Assembly: GCA_017999365.1 (NCBI GenBank)
Contig: JAGNLW010000005.1
Coordinates: 124,001 to 188,000, forward strand
Origin: Candidatus Aminicenantota bacterium
Lineage (GTDB): Bacteria > Acidobacteriota > Aminicenantia > Aminicenantales > Saccharicenantaceae
DNA: 64,000 nt
Direction of reading: 5' to 3'
Program-made: the position numbers and the translations under genes
The notes under the pieces: generated by a model
The model's database searches: none
The model's input: the letters and a program-made list of their open reading frames with translations, nothing else
Told to the model about the DNA's origin: nothing
In this document: one piece after another, positions 7,949 to 18,322 of the stretch
How the letters are laid out: every line of letters starts with the position of its first letter
How positions within the stretch are numbered: position 1 is the stretch's first letter

Positions 7949-8247
7949 TCCCGCCCGTCGCCTTCCTGGCCCTGGCGGCCCTGCTCTTCGCCCTCGGGGT
8001 CCTGGCCTTCTTCGTCAAGAAGGACCTCCTGACCCAGTTCATGGCCGTCGAGATCATGCTCAACGCGGCCAACCTGGCCTTCCTGGCCATGGCCCGGGCC
8101 CGCGGCGACGCGGCCGGCCAGGCCGTCGTCCTCTTCGTCATCACCGTGGCCGCGGCCGAGGCCGTGGTCGGATTGGCCGTCATCGTGCTCGTCTTCCGCC
8201 AACGGAAGTCCGTCCGGACCGACGACCTCAAGGACCTCAAGGGCTGA
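7945..8247 (+). CDS. nuoK: NADH-quinone oxidoreductase subunit K
   Basis: 100 aa with three membrane helices, the typical NuoK size. Conserved membrane-buried glutamates are in VEIMLNAANL (helix 2) and AAAEAVVGLAV (helix 3); these are part of the proton path. The start is GTG, overlapping the nuoJ stop as GTGA. One base separates its stop from the nuoL start. Confidence 0.93.
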   Translation: MIPPVAFLALAALLFALGVLAFFVKKDLLTQFMAVEIMLNAANLAFLAMARARGDAAGQAVVLFVITVAAAEAVVGLAVIVLVFRQRKSVRTDDLKDLKG

Positions 8248-8248
8248 C

Positions 8249-10147
8249 ATGGCGGACCTCTTCTGGCTCATCCCCCTCGTCCCCGGGGCGAGCGCGCTCG
8301 TTCTCCTTCTCGCCGGCCGGAGGCTCCCCCGCCGCTGGGTGGGCCTGCAGGCCTCCGGGGCGGTCCTGGCCTCCTTCGCCCTCTCCGTCGCGGGCTTCGC
8401 CCGCCTGGCCGGCGCCGGGCCGGACGCCCCGGCCCTGACGAAGACGCTCGGGACCTGGATCGCCGGAGGCGCCTTCCGCGTCCCGGCGTCCTTCGTCTTC
8501 GACGAGCTGGCCGCGGTCATGACCCTGGTCGTCACGGGGGTGGGCTTCCTCATCCACGTCTATTCGACGGCCTATATGGCCGAGGACAAGAGCTACGCCC
8601 GGTACTTCGCCTTCCTCAACCTGTTCACCTTCTTCATGCTCGTCCTGGTCCTGGCCTCGGGCCTGGTCCTGATGTTCGTCGGCTGGGAAGGGGTCGGCCT
8701 CTGCTCGTACCTCCTGATCGGTTACTGGTTCGAGCGGACGGCGGCGGCCAAGGCGGGCATGAAGGCCTTCGTCGTCAACCGCATCGGCGACGCGGCCTTC
8801 CTGGCCGGGGTCCTGTTCCTGCTCGTCCGTCTCGGCAGCGCCGAGTTCGCCGAGATCAACGCCGCCGCGGCCTCCGGTCTCCTGGCCCCGGGCCTGGCCA
8901 CGGCCGTGGCGGTCCTGCTCTTCGCCGGGGCCACGGGGAAATCCGCCCAGGTCCCGCTCTACGTCTGGCTGCCAGACGCCATGGAGGGCCCGACTCCGGT
9001 CAGCGCCCTCATCCACGCCGCGACCATGGTCACGGCCGGCGTCTACCTCGTCTGCCGGCTCGGCGGCCTGTTCGCGGCATCGGTCCCGGCGGCGACAGTG
9101 GTGGCCTGGGTCGGCGGCGGCACGGCCGTCTTCGCCGCCACCATCGCCCTGGTCCAGAACGACATCAAAAGGGTCCTGGCCTATTCGACGGTCTCCCAGA
9201 TCGGCTATATGTTCCTCGGCTGCGGCGTCGGCGCCACCGCCGCCGGGATGTTCCACCTCGTCACCCACGCCTTCTTCAAGAGCCTGCTCTTCCTGGCCGC
9301 CGGCAGCGTCATCCACGTCCTCGGCGGCGAGCAGGACCTGCGGCGGATGGGCGGCCTGCGCCGGCGCCTGCCCGTGACCTTCCCGGTCTTCCTGGCCGGC
9401 GCCCTGGCCATCTCCGGGGTGCCGTTCCTGTCCGGCTTCTTCTCCAAGGACGCCATCCTGACGGCCGCCTTCGCCGGCGGCCACCACGTCCTCTACGGAT
9501 TGGGCCTATTGGGCGCCGTGCTGACGGCGTTCTATATGTTCCGCCTCGTCTACCTCGCTTTCTACGGCGAAGCCCGGTTCGAACCGGAGCGAGGCGCGCA
9601 CATCCACGAATCACCGCCGTCGATGACGGTACCGCTCGTCGTCCTGGCCGTCCTGTCGGTCGCGGCCGGATATATCGGCCTGCCGGTCTTTTTCGGCGAG
9701 CGGGCGGACCGATTCGGCCGCTTCCTCGAGCCCGTCCTGGTCCCGCCGGCGCACCACCTGTCCCTGGCCACGGAAGCCGTCCTGGCCCTGGCGGCGACGG
9801 CGGCGGCCCTGTTCGGCATCTTCGTGGCCTTCGTCCTCTATCGCCGCGATCCCGATATCCCGCCGCGCCTGGCCTACCGCTTCCCGGGTCTCTACCGATT
9901 GCTCCTCAACAAGTACCGCGTCGACGAGACCTACGACGCGCTCCTCGTCCGGCCCCTCGTCCGGGGCGCCGCGGCGGTGCACTCCGGCTTCGACCTCAAG
10001 GTCGTCGACGGCGCCCTCGACGGCTCCGCCGCGGCGGTCAGGGCCGCCGGCCGGGGCCTGAACGTCCTACAGAGCGGCCTCGTCCGCGACTACGCCCTGG
10101 CCTTCCTCATCGGGGTGGTCGTCTTCCTGGGAGTGCTCCTGACATGA
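8249..10147 (+). CDS. nuoL: NADH-quinone oxidoreductase subunit L
   Basis: 632 aa antiporter-like subunit with about 14-16 membrane helices and a C-terminal lateral-helix region. Hallmarks include GWEGVGLCSYLLIGYW, the loop LPDAMEGPTPVSALIHAATM, and KRVLAYSTVSQIGYM. It forms the distal proton-pumping module of complex I. The ATG directly follows nuoK, and the 3' end overlaps nuoM by four bases (ATGA). Confidence 0.95.
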   Translation: MADLFWLIPLVPGASALVLLLAGRRLPRRWVGLQASGAVLASFALSVAGFARLAGAGPDAPALTKTLGTWIAGGAFRVPASFVFDELAAVMTLVVTGVGFLIHVYSTAYMAEDKSYARYFAFLNLFTFFMLVLVLASGLVLMFVGWEGVGLCSYLLIGYWFERTAAAKAGMKAFVVNRIGDAAFLAGVLFLLVRLGSAEFAEINAAAASGLLAPGLATAVAVLLFAGATGKSAQVPLYVWLPDAMEGPTPVSALIHAATMVTAGVYLVCRLGGLFAASVPAATVVAWVGGGTAVFAATIALVQNDIKRVLAYSTVSQIGYMFLGCGVGATAAGMFHLVTHAFFKSLLFLAAGSVIHVLGGEQDLRRMGGLRRRLPVTFPVFLAGALAISGVPFLSGFFSKDAILTAAFAGGHHVLYGLGLLGAVLTAFYMFRLVYLAFYGEARFEPERGAHIHESPPSMTVPLVVLAVLSVAAGYIGLPVFFGERADRFGRFLEPVLVPPAHHLSLATEAVLALAATAAALFGIFVAFVLYRRDPDIPPRLAYRFPGLYRLLLNKYRVDETYDALLVRPLVRGAAAVHSGFDLKVVDGALDGSAAAVRAAGRGLNVLQSGLVRDYALAFLIGVVVFLGVLLT

Positions 10148-11667
10148 GCCTTCCCCTGGTCAGCCTGATCACCTTCCTGCCCTTGGCCGGGGCGGCCGCG
10201 CTGGTCTTCGTCCCGCGCGAACGGGAGCGGGCCGTCCGCGGCGCCGCGCTGGCCGTGTCGCTCCTGACCTTCGGTTTGTCGCTGGTCCTGTTCGCCCGCT
10301 TCGACGGCGCTTCGGGCCTGGCCGAGTTCGCGGAACGGGCCGCCTGGCTCGGCCGCGGCGTCGACTACCGTGTCGGCGTCGACGGCCTCAGCCTGTTGCT
10401 GGTCCTGTTGGCGGCCTTCCTGACCCCCGTCGCCTTGCTCTCCTCATGGCGGGCCATCCACGACCGGGTCAAGGAGTTCTCGATCTTCATGCTCCTTCTC
10501 GAGACGGGCATGATCGGGGTCTTCGTGGCCATGGACCTGTTCCTCTTTTACGTCTTCTGGGAGGCCATGCTCGTCCCGATGTATTTCCTCATCGGCATCT
10601 GGGGCGGCCGGCGGCGCCTCTACGCGACGATGAAGTTCGTCCTGGTGACCATGTTCGGCAGCCTCCTGATGCTGGTCGGCATCCTGGTCCTCCAAGCGGC
10701 CTATCACCGGGCCACGGGCGGCTACTCCATGGCCATCGCCGACCTGGCTTCCCTGTCGCTCCCGGCCGGGACCCAGACCTGGCACTTCCTGGCCTTCGGG
10801 TTGGCTTTCGCCATCAAGGTCCCGCTCGTCCCTCTCCACACCTGGCTCCCCGACGCCCATACCGAGGCCCCGACGGCCGGGTCGGTCCTGCTGGCCGCGG
10901 TTCTCCTCAAGATGGGCGCCTACGGTTTCCTGCGGCTGGGCCTGCCGCTCTTCCCCGCGGCGGCCGCCGCCTTCGCCCCGGCCCTGTCCGTCCTGGCCGT
11001 CGTCGGCGTCGTCTACGGCGGCTTGATGGCCCTCGTCCAGAAGGACATGAAAGCCCTGGTGGCCTATTCGAGCGTCAGCCACATGGGCCTCGTCATGCTG
11101 GCCGTGTTCGCGCTGAACGCCGAGGCCGCTCAGGGAGCCCTCTTCCAGATGGTCGGCCACGGCCTGAGCACGGGGGCGCTGTTCCTGTGCGTCGGCATCC
11201 TCTACGAGCGGACCCACACCCGGCTCATCGCCGACCACGGCGGTACGGCGGCCCGCATGCCCGTCTTCGCCGGCCTGTTCCTCCTGGCCATGCTGTCCTC
11301 GGCCGGCCTGCCCGGGCTGAGCGGCTTCGTCGGCGAGTTCCTGTGCTTCTTCGGCGTCTTCGGCGCCCGCCCGACCCTGGCCGTGGTGGGACTCTCGACG
11401 GTCGTCCTGGGCGCCGTGTACCTCCTCTGGCTCTATCGCCGGGTCATGCACGGCCCGCTCAAAACCCCGGCCGGGGCCTCCCTCCGGGACCTCGACAGGC
11501 GCGAACTTCTCGTCCTCGTCCCGGTCGTTCTGCTGATGGTCTTCCTGGGCCTCTTCCCCGGCGTCCTTCTGAGGAAGACGGACGGCGCCGTGACCCGTTA
11601 CATCGAGTCCGCCCAGACGGCGGCCCCAGCTGCGCCGGCGCCCCTCGCGGCGAGGCCGGAGCGCTAG
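10144..11667 (+). CDS. nuoM: NADH-quinone oxidoreductase subunit M
   Basis: 507 aa antiporter-like subunit. Signatures: FYVFWEAMLVPMYFLIG, the LPDAHTEAPTAGSVLLAAVL loop, and KDMKALVAYSSVSHMG. The invariant Glu in FWEAM and Lys in LLKMGAYG, both used in proton transfer, are present. ATGA overlap with nuoL; one base before nuoN. The C-terminus carries a short Ala/Pro-rich tail. Confidence 0.95.
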   Translation: MSLPLVSLITFLPLAGAAALVFVPRERERAVRGAALAVSLLTFGLSLVLFARFDGASGLAEFAERAAWLGRGVDYRVGVDGLSLLLVLLAAFLTPVALLSSWRAIHDRVKEFSIFMLLLETGMIGVFVAMDLFLFYVFWEAMLVPMYFLIGIWGGRRRLYATMKFVLVTMFGSLLMLVGILVLQAAYHRATGGYSMAIADLASLSLPAGTQTWHFLAFGLAFAIKVPLVPLHTWLPDAHTEAPTAGSVLLAAVLLKMGAYGFLRLGLPLFPAAAAAFAPALSVLAVVGVVYGGLMALVQKDMKALVAYSSVSHMGLVMLAVFALNAEAAQGALFQMVGHGLSTGALFLCVGILYERTHTRLIADHGGTAARMPVFAGLFLLAMLSSAGLPGLSGFVGEFLCFFGVFGARPTLAVVGLSTVVLGAVYLLWLYRRVMHGPLKTPAGASLRDLDRRELLVLVPVVLLMVFLGLFPGVLLRKTDGAVTRYIESAQTAAPAAPAPLAARPER

Positions 11668-11668
11668 G

Positions 11669-13069
11669 ATGGAGACGATCAAGGCCCTCGGCTCCCCGCT
11701 GGCCCTCGTCGCCGGCGCCCTGGCCGTCCTCCTGCTCGAGGCCTTCCTCGGGCGCCGGCGCTCGAAGGCCCTGGCCGCGGCCGCCTTCGTCTTCCTGGCC
11801 GCGGCCGCCTTCTGCGCCGTCCGGGCCTGGGGCAGGGGCTGGTCCTATTTCGGCGGCCGGCTCCAGGCCGACGAGTTGGCCCTTTCTCTCACGGTCGTTT
11901 TCGTCCTGGCCGGGGCGGCCGTCCTTCTGATGGGCCTCGACTACGCCCTCCTCCGCGGCCTCGAGCCGGGCCCCTTCGCGGGTCTGGTCCTCCTGGCCGC
12001 GGCCGGGGCCGCGGTCATGGTCTCGTCGACCGACGGCCTGGTCGTCTTCCTCGGTCTCGAGATCCTGTCCGTGGCCTCGTACGCCCTGACGGGGCTCCAG
12101 CGGGCCGAGCGGGCCTCGGCCGAGGCCGCGGCCAAGTATTTCCTGATGGGCAGCTTCGCCGGGGCCTTCTTCGTCTTCGGCCTGGCTTTCGTGTACGGCT
12201 CGACGGGCGGACTCGTTCTGACCGCGGGCGCCCCGGCGGCCGCTCTGGGCACGGCCCTCGTCCTGACGGCGCTCTTCTTCAAGGCCGCAGTGGCCCCCTT
12301 CCACATGTGGGCCCCTGATGTCTACGAGGGCGCCCCGACCCCGGTCGCGGCCTTCCTGACCCTGGTCCCCAAGGCGGCCGGCCTGGCCGTCGCCCTCCGG
12401 GTCACCCTCCCCCGGCTCGGGCCCGCGGCCGGCTCTCCCCTGTTCTCCGACGTTCTCAGCGCCGCCGCCGTCCTGACCATGTTCGCGGGCGCACTGGGCG
12501 CCCTGGGGCAAAAGAGCTTCAAGCGAATGCTGGCCTATTCCTCGATCGCCCACTCGGGCTTCCTGCTCGTCGCCGTCGTCGCCCGCGACGCCGCGGGCCT
12601 GGTCTTCTATCTCGCCGCTTACCTCTTCATGAACACCGGCGCCTTCGGCGTCCTGGCCCTCGCGGCCAGCCCCGACGGAGAGCCCGTGGCGATCGCCGAT
12701 CTGGCCGGCCTGGGCCGGCGGGCGCCCTGGCTCGCGGCGGGGCTCACCGTGTTCCTGCTCTCGCTGGCCGGGTTCCCGCCGACGGCGGGCTTCCTGGCCA
12801 AGTTCACCGTCTTCGGGGCCGCCGTCCGGGAAGGTCGCGTCGCCCTGGCCGTGGCCGCGGTCCTGGCCAGCCTCGTCTCCGCGGCCTTCTATCTCCGGGT
12901 GGTCGTGGCCCTGTACATGGAGGAGGGCGGAGATCCCGCAGCGGGGGAAAGGAACGATCCGGCGCTGGCCCTGGTCCTGTTCCTGTGCCTCTTCGGCGTC
13001 CTGCAGCTGGGCCTTTGGCCGGGCAATCTCCTCGTCCTCATCCGGGGCGCTTTTCCGGCCCCGTTCTGA
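11669..13069 (+). CDS. nuoN: NADH-quinone oxidoreductase subunit N
   Basis: 466 aa antiporter-like membrane subunit. Signatures: GLEILSVASYALTG, the APDVYEGAPTPVAAFLTLVP loop, and KRMLAYSSIAHSGF. It is the last gene of this nuo set. The MFS gene on the other strand ends 24 bases downstream, and no hairpin terminator is obvious between the two. Peripheral-arm genes and nuoA/H are not in the window. Confidence 0.95.
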   Translation: METIKALGSPLALVAGALAVLLLEAFLGRRRSKALAAAAFVFLAAAAFCAVRAWGRGWSYFGGRLQADELALSLTVVFVLAGAAVLLMGLDYALLRGLEPGPFAGLVLLAAAGAAVMVSSTDGLVVFLGLEILSVASYALTGLQRAERASAEAAAKYFLMGSFAGAFFVFGLAFVYGSTGGLVLTAGAPAAALGTALVLTALFFKAAVAPFHMWAPDVYEGAPTPVAAFLTLVPKAAGLAVALRVTLPRLGPAAGSPLFSDVLSAAAVLTMFAGALGALGQKSFKRMLAYSSIAHSGFLLVAVVARDAAGLVFYLAAYLFMNTGAFGVLALAASPDGEPVAIADLAGLGRRAPWLAAGLTVFLLSLAGFPPTAGFLAKFTVFGAAVREGRVALAVAAVLASLVSAAFYLRVVVALYMEEGGDPAAGERNDPALALVLFLCLFGVLQLGLWPGNLLVLIRGAFPAPF

Positions 13070-13093
13070 GTCCGGCGATCCGGCCTGCCGCCT

Positions 13094-14323
13094 TCAGGCG
13101 AGAGCCCGCCCCTTCGTCTCCGGGATGCCCGCCCAGAGCAGGGCCGCGGCCAGGAAGGCCGCCGCGATCAGGGAGAACGAGAACCCGAACCCCTTCGACT
13201 GGGCCAGCGAGCCGACGACGAACGGCGCCGCCGCGCTGACGATCCTCCCCGTGTTGTAGGTGATGCCCTGGGCGGTGGCCCGGACGGCGGTCGGGTAGAT
13301 CTCGGCGGTCAGGGCCCCGAAGCCCGTGAAATAGCCCGTGCCGAAGAAGGCGACGAAGGGCCCGAGAAGGAGAAGGACGAACGGCGAGCGGGCCCGGGCG
13401 TAGAGGAGCAGGAAAGCGGCGGCCGCCCCGAGGAATCCGATATAGGACCTTTTCCGGCCGAAGCGGTCGCTGATGAAGCCGAACGAGATGTAGCCCAGCC
13501 ACATGCCGGCCTGCATGAAGATGACCAGGCCCGACATCGTCCGCGGCGAAAAGCCCATGCCGCCCTGATCGGCCGGCATGGACAGGTAGGCCGGCAGCCA
13601 GAGATTGAAGCCCCACCAGCCGAACATCGTGCAGGCGTTCATGAGGGTGATGAGAAGGGTCAGGCGGAGGCGCCGGCGTCCGAAGATCTCGCCGAAACCC
13701 GTCCGGACGGGAGGCGCCGACGAACGGGAGGCTCTCCAGATCTCGGGCTCTTCGACCCGCCTCTGGATCCAGAGGGTGAAAAAGGCCGGTATGACGCCGA
13801 CGAAGAACACTCCCCGCCAGCCCCAGACGGGCAGGACGAGCGCGGCGACCGCGGCCGCGGCGGCGTAGCCCACGGCCCAGGAGCTCTGGACGATGCCCAG
13901 GGCCTTGCCCCGGTGCGCGGCCGGCCAGGTCTCGGAGACGAGCGCCGCGCCGCTGGCCCACTCCCCGCCCATGCCCAGGCCGAGGCAGATCCGGAAGACG
14001 GCCAGCATAACGACGCCCGTGGCCAGCCCGCAGGCCGCGGTGAATACGGAGTAGATGAGGATGCTGGCCATCAGCGCCTTGCGGCGGCCGAAGCGGTCGG
14101 CGACGACGCCGAAGACGAGCCCGCCGACGGCCGATGCGGCCAGCGTCAGAGAGCTGAGCAGTCCGGCCGTGCCCTTGGCCAGGCCGAGGTCGGCCATGAG
14201 GGCCGCCAGGACCATGGCGTAGAGCATGACGTCGAAAGCGTCCAGCATCCAGCCGAACGAGGCGGCCACCAGGGCCGTGCGGGCCTCCGGCGAAGCGTCT
14301 TTCCACCAGGCAAAGCGGGCCAT
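13094..14323 (-). CDS. Major facilitator superfamily transporter (sialate/aromatic-acid:H+ symporter-like)
   Basis: 409 aa, about 12 membrane helices. The MFS motif A is in the 2-3 loop (VVADRFGRRKAL) and repeated in the 8-9 loop (SDRFGRKRS). GMGGEWASGAALVSETWP in helix 4 is typical of the metabolite:H+ symporter groups AAHS and SHS. The substrate is probably an organic acid or sugar acid, but that is inference. The frame is open far upstream; the start at 14323 has GGGAGG and begins the normal MFS N-terminus with ASFGWMLDAFD. It lies 14 bases downstream of the exchanger genes. Confidence 0.88.
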   Translation of the reverse strand: MARFAWWKDASPEARTALVAASFGWMLDAFDVMLYAMVLAALMADLGLAKGTAGLLSSLTLAASAVGGLVFGVVADRFGRRKALMASILIYSVFTAACGLATGVVMLAVFRICLGLGMGGEWASGAALVSETWPAAHRGKALGIVQSSWAVGYAAAAAVAALVLPVWGWRGVFFVGVIPAFFTLWIQRRVEEPEIWRASRSSAPPVRTGFGEIFGRRRLRLTLLITLMNACTMFGWWGFNLWLPAYLSMPADQGGMGFSPRTMSGLVIFMQAGMWLGYISFGFISDRFGRKRSYIGFLGAAAAFLLLYARARSPFVLLLLGPFVAFFGTGYFTGFGALTAEIYPTAVRATAQGITYNTGRIVSAAAPFVVGSLAQSKGFGFSFSLIAAAFLAAALLWAGIPETKGRALA

Positions 14324-14337
14324 CGGCGGACCTCCCT

Positions 14338-15327
14338 TCAGCGCAGGGCGTAGAGCAGGACGAGGTTGACGGCGTAGACCAGGATGACCCCGAAGGAGTC
14401 CCAGGCCCACAGGAAGCGCTTCTTCTCGGAGTTGTAGATGAGCCCGGCGATGGCCAGGCCGGTCATGGCCATGGCCGCGATGGCCGGGACCATCTGCGCG
14501 CTCGAGACAAAGGACAGCATCGGGCCCTTGAAATAGAAGATGTCCTGGATAGCCAGGATGAGCATGTTGAACAGGTTGCTGCCGAAGATGTTGCCGACGG
14601 CCATGTCCACGGCCCCGATCCGCAGGGCGGCGACGGAGACGGTGACCTCGGGCAGCGACGTGGCCACGGCCACGAAGATGCTCCCGACGAAGGTCTGGCC
14701 GAGCCCGGTCATCTCGGCCAGGCGCTCGGCCAGAGCGGGCAGGAAGACGGCCGCGCCGACGACGACCGCCGCGTGGAAGGCGTAGCGGAGGACGGCCTGT
14801 CGGAGGGTCATCGCGGACGCCTCTCTCTCCATGTCGTCGGCCGCCGCCGCGGCCCGGCGCTTTTCGAACTTGAAGGTCGTCCTCATGGCCGCGAAATACC
14901 CGGCGACGATGACCGGCGTGTACCAGCCGACCCAGCCGAGGGCGGGCAGCAGCGGACCGAGGAACAGCCCCAGGGCGACGCCCCCGAGGAACAGGACCGA
15001 CAGGCCGGCGGACAGGATGTTGGCCTGGTTGACGCGCGAGGACAGAGGGACCTTGCGCGACAGGGCGTCGAGCAGGCCCAGGATGAGAACGTTGAAAGCG
15101 CAGCTGCCGAGGATGTTCCCGGCGGCGATGTCGGGCAGGTTCGACGCCACCGCGCTCAGCCCCGTGGCCAGCTCGGGGAGCGAAGTCACCCCGGCCATGA
15201 GGGCCGTGCCCAGCCAGAGCCGACTGATTCCGGTCCTCTCGGAGATGATGTCCCCATACCGGGTCAGCCGCCGGCCGGAAAAGAGGATGGCCGCGGTGAG
15301 GCCCAGGAATTCGAGCCAGAGCAGCAT
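14338..15327 (-). CDS. Sodium/calcium exchanger-type cation antiporter, copy 1
   Basis: 329 aa, about ten helices in two inverted halves. Alpha-1 repeat: TSLPELATG then NILGSCAFN. Alpha-2 repeat: TSLPEVTV then NIFGSNLFN. These carry the acidic and polar cation ligands of the CaCA superfamily (PF01699). A hydrophilic loop with an Ala-rich and acidic stretch separates the halves. An upstream in-frame ATG exists, but the ATG at 15327 follows GGGAGG and aligns with the start of the neighbouring paralog. Directly upstream is a second copy. Confidence 0.9.
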   Translation of the reverse strand: MLLWLEFLGLTAAILFSGRRLTRYGDIISERTGISRLWLGTALMAGVTSLPELATGLSAVASNLPDIAAGNILGSCAFNVLILGLLDALSRKVPLSSRVNQANILSAGLSVLFLGGVALGLFLGPLLPALGWVGWYTPVIVAGYFAAMRTTFKFEKRRAAAAADDMEREASAMTLRQAVLRYAFHAAVVVGAAVFLPALAERLAEMTGLGQTFVGSIFVAVATSLPEVTVSVAALRIGAVDMAVGNIFGSNLFNMLILAIQDIFYFKGPMLSFVSSAQMVPAIAAMAMTGLAIAGLIYNSEKKRFLWAWDSFGVILVYAVNLVLLYALR

Positions 15328-15351
15328 GCCAGGGCCTCCCGTTATCAAGAT

Positions 15352-16350
15352 TTAGTGCAAGGCGTAGAGCAGGAAGAGGTTGAGGACGAAGACCGCTGCG
15401 ATGGCCCACGACTCCCAGGCCATCAGGAAGCGCTTACTCTCCGAACGATAGATCAGCCCGGCGGCAGCCAGGCCGTTCATGGCCATGATGGCGAAGACGC
15501 TAATGAGGTGCTGAGGCTCGACGTCGCCGAGGAGCGGACCGCGGACGTAGAAAAGATCGTCGAGGGCCAGAATGGCCAGATTGAACAGGTTGCTGCCGAA
15601 GAGGTTGCCCACCGCCATGTCCACAGCCCCCAGGCGGAAGCTGGAGATGGTCACCGTGAGCTCGGGCAGGGAGGTCGACAGGGCGATGAAGATCGTCCCG
15701 ACGAAGGTCCGCCCGAGGCCGGTCATCTCAGCCAGCCCTTCCGCGATCCGGGGCAGGAAGATGGCGGATCCGACGACCACCGCCGCGTTGAAGACATAGC
15801 CAACGACCGCTTTCTTCAACGGGATCTCTTTGTACATGTCGGCGGGGCATTCGTGGATTCCCGCCGCGGGGGAGCCGCGTTTCTCGTACCTGAAGGCCAG
15901 GGCCATAGCACCGAGGTATCCGGCGAGGATAAGGGGGGTGGTGAGCCCAAACCAGCCCAGGGCAGGCACGCGGCCGCCTAGGAAGAGGCTGAGGCCGACC
16001 GCGCTGATGAGAGGCATGAACATGCCGGCTGTAAGGAGGTTGCCCTGGTGGGCTAGCGAGTACAGCGGCTTCTTCTTCGACAGGGCGTCGATGATACTGA
16101 GGATGGCCAGGTTGAAGACGCAGCTCCCCAGGATGTCCCCGGCGGCGATGTCGGGCAGCCCGGCCACGAGGACGGAGCTCAGCCCTGTAGCCAGCTCCGG
16201 CAGCGACGTGACGGCGGCCATGAGGACCATCCCCAGCCAGAGCCGGCTCAATCCGGTCTTCTCGGCGATGATGTCACCGTATCGGCTGAGGCGATTCCCC
16301 GAGAAGAGGATCAGCCCTGTGATGGTCAGGAACTCTATCCAGATCAGCAT
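15352..16350 (-). CDS. Sodium/calcium exchanger-type cation antiporter, copy 2
   Basis: 332 aa paralog of the downstream gene with the same start (MLIWIEFL versus MLLWLEFL), the same two alpha repeats (TSLPELATG/ILGSCVFN and TSLPELTV/LFGSNLFN), and the same C-terminal YALx end. It is therefore a tandem duplication that has diverged mainly in the cytosolic loop, which here carries a HECP segment. GGAGGG lies upstream of the start. The gene begins only 31 bases after the 3' end of the RNase P RNA on the same strand, and no terminator is visible between them. Confidence 0.9.
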   Translation of the reverse strand: MLIWIEFLTITGLILFSGNRLSRYGDIIAEKTGLSRLWLGMVLMAAVTSLPELATGLSSVLVAGLPDIAAGDILGSCVFNLAILSIIDALSKKKPLYSLAHQGNLLTAGMFMPLISAVGLSLFLGGRVPALGWFGLTTPLILAGYLGAMALAFRYEKRGSPAAGIHECPADMYKEIPLKKAVVGYVFNAAVVVGSAIFLPRIAEGLAEMTGLGRTFVGTIFIALSTSLPELTVTISSFRLGAVDMAVGNLFGSNLFNLAILALDDLFYVRGPLLGDVEPQHLISVFAIMAMNGLAAAGLIYRSESKRFLMAWESWAIAAVFVLNLFLLYALH

Positions 16351-16677
16351 CCTTCTCCCTCCTTCGCAGCCCTTTGAATAGAACGGCCGGAGCGGGTCGT
16401 AAGCCGGATCCTGTCCCCGCTCGCGCGGGTGACGGTCATTTGTCTAGCCCCGGGATCGCTCCCGGGGTCCAGCGGCCGACCCGCCCCCTGGGACGGGCCA
16501 TCCCAAAATGGGGCTCGTTTGGCCTTGCTCCGGATGGGGTTTGCCCTGCCCCCGGCGTCGCCGCCGGGGCGGTGAGCTCTTACCTCGCCTTTTCACCCTT
16601 GCTCCCCGGAGAGCTCGCGCTCCCCGGAGGGCGGTGTCTTTTCTGTGGCACTTTCCCCCGGTCGCCCGGAGTCGCGG

Positions 16678-18132
<1,455 letters not shown>

Positions 18133-18154
18133 GGGACTTCTGCCCTCCGGGACG

Positions 18155-18184
18155 ATTCTAGCATACATCCCGTCCGGCGGCCAA
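18155..18184 (-). promoter_or_regulatory. Promoter for the sigma-54 regulator gene
   Basis: Minus strand: TTGGCC (18179-18184), 18 bases, TAGAAT (18155-18160) with an extended -10 TGC directly upstream of the hexamer. Confidence 0.5.
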
Positions 18185-18232
18185 ACCGCGCGGTCCCGCC
18201 TCTCCCAGAAGCCGGAACGGACGGCCTGGCGA

Positions 18233-18249
18233 CGTAAAGGGCCTTTACG
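18233..18249. promoter_or_regulatory. 17-bp palindromic operator candidate (GTAAA-N5-TTTAC)
   Basis: CGTAAAGG-G-CCTTTACG is a perfect dyad. It sits three bases upstream of the -35 of the M16 peptidase promoter and about 50 bases upstream of the divergent regulator promoter. The same GTAAA-N5-TTTAC core recurs at 39522-39536. This looks like a transcription-factor site; the factor is unknown. Confidence 0.55.
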
Positions 18250-18251
18250 GG

Positions 18252-18280
18252 TTGGAGCGGGCCTTCGCCTTGTGTTAGAC
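18252..18280 (+). promoter_or_regulatory. Promoter for the M16/M29 peptidase genes
   Basis: TTGGAG (18252-18257), 17 bases, TTAGAC (18275-18280). The palindrome at 18233-18249 abuts its upstream side. Confidence 0.5.
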
Positions 18281-18322
18281 TGGCACGGGATTTGCTGAAG
18301 GCTCGGAGAGGGAAACGGAGTC

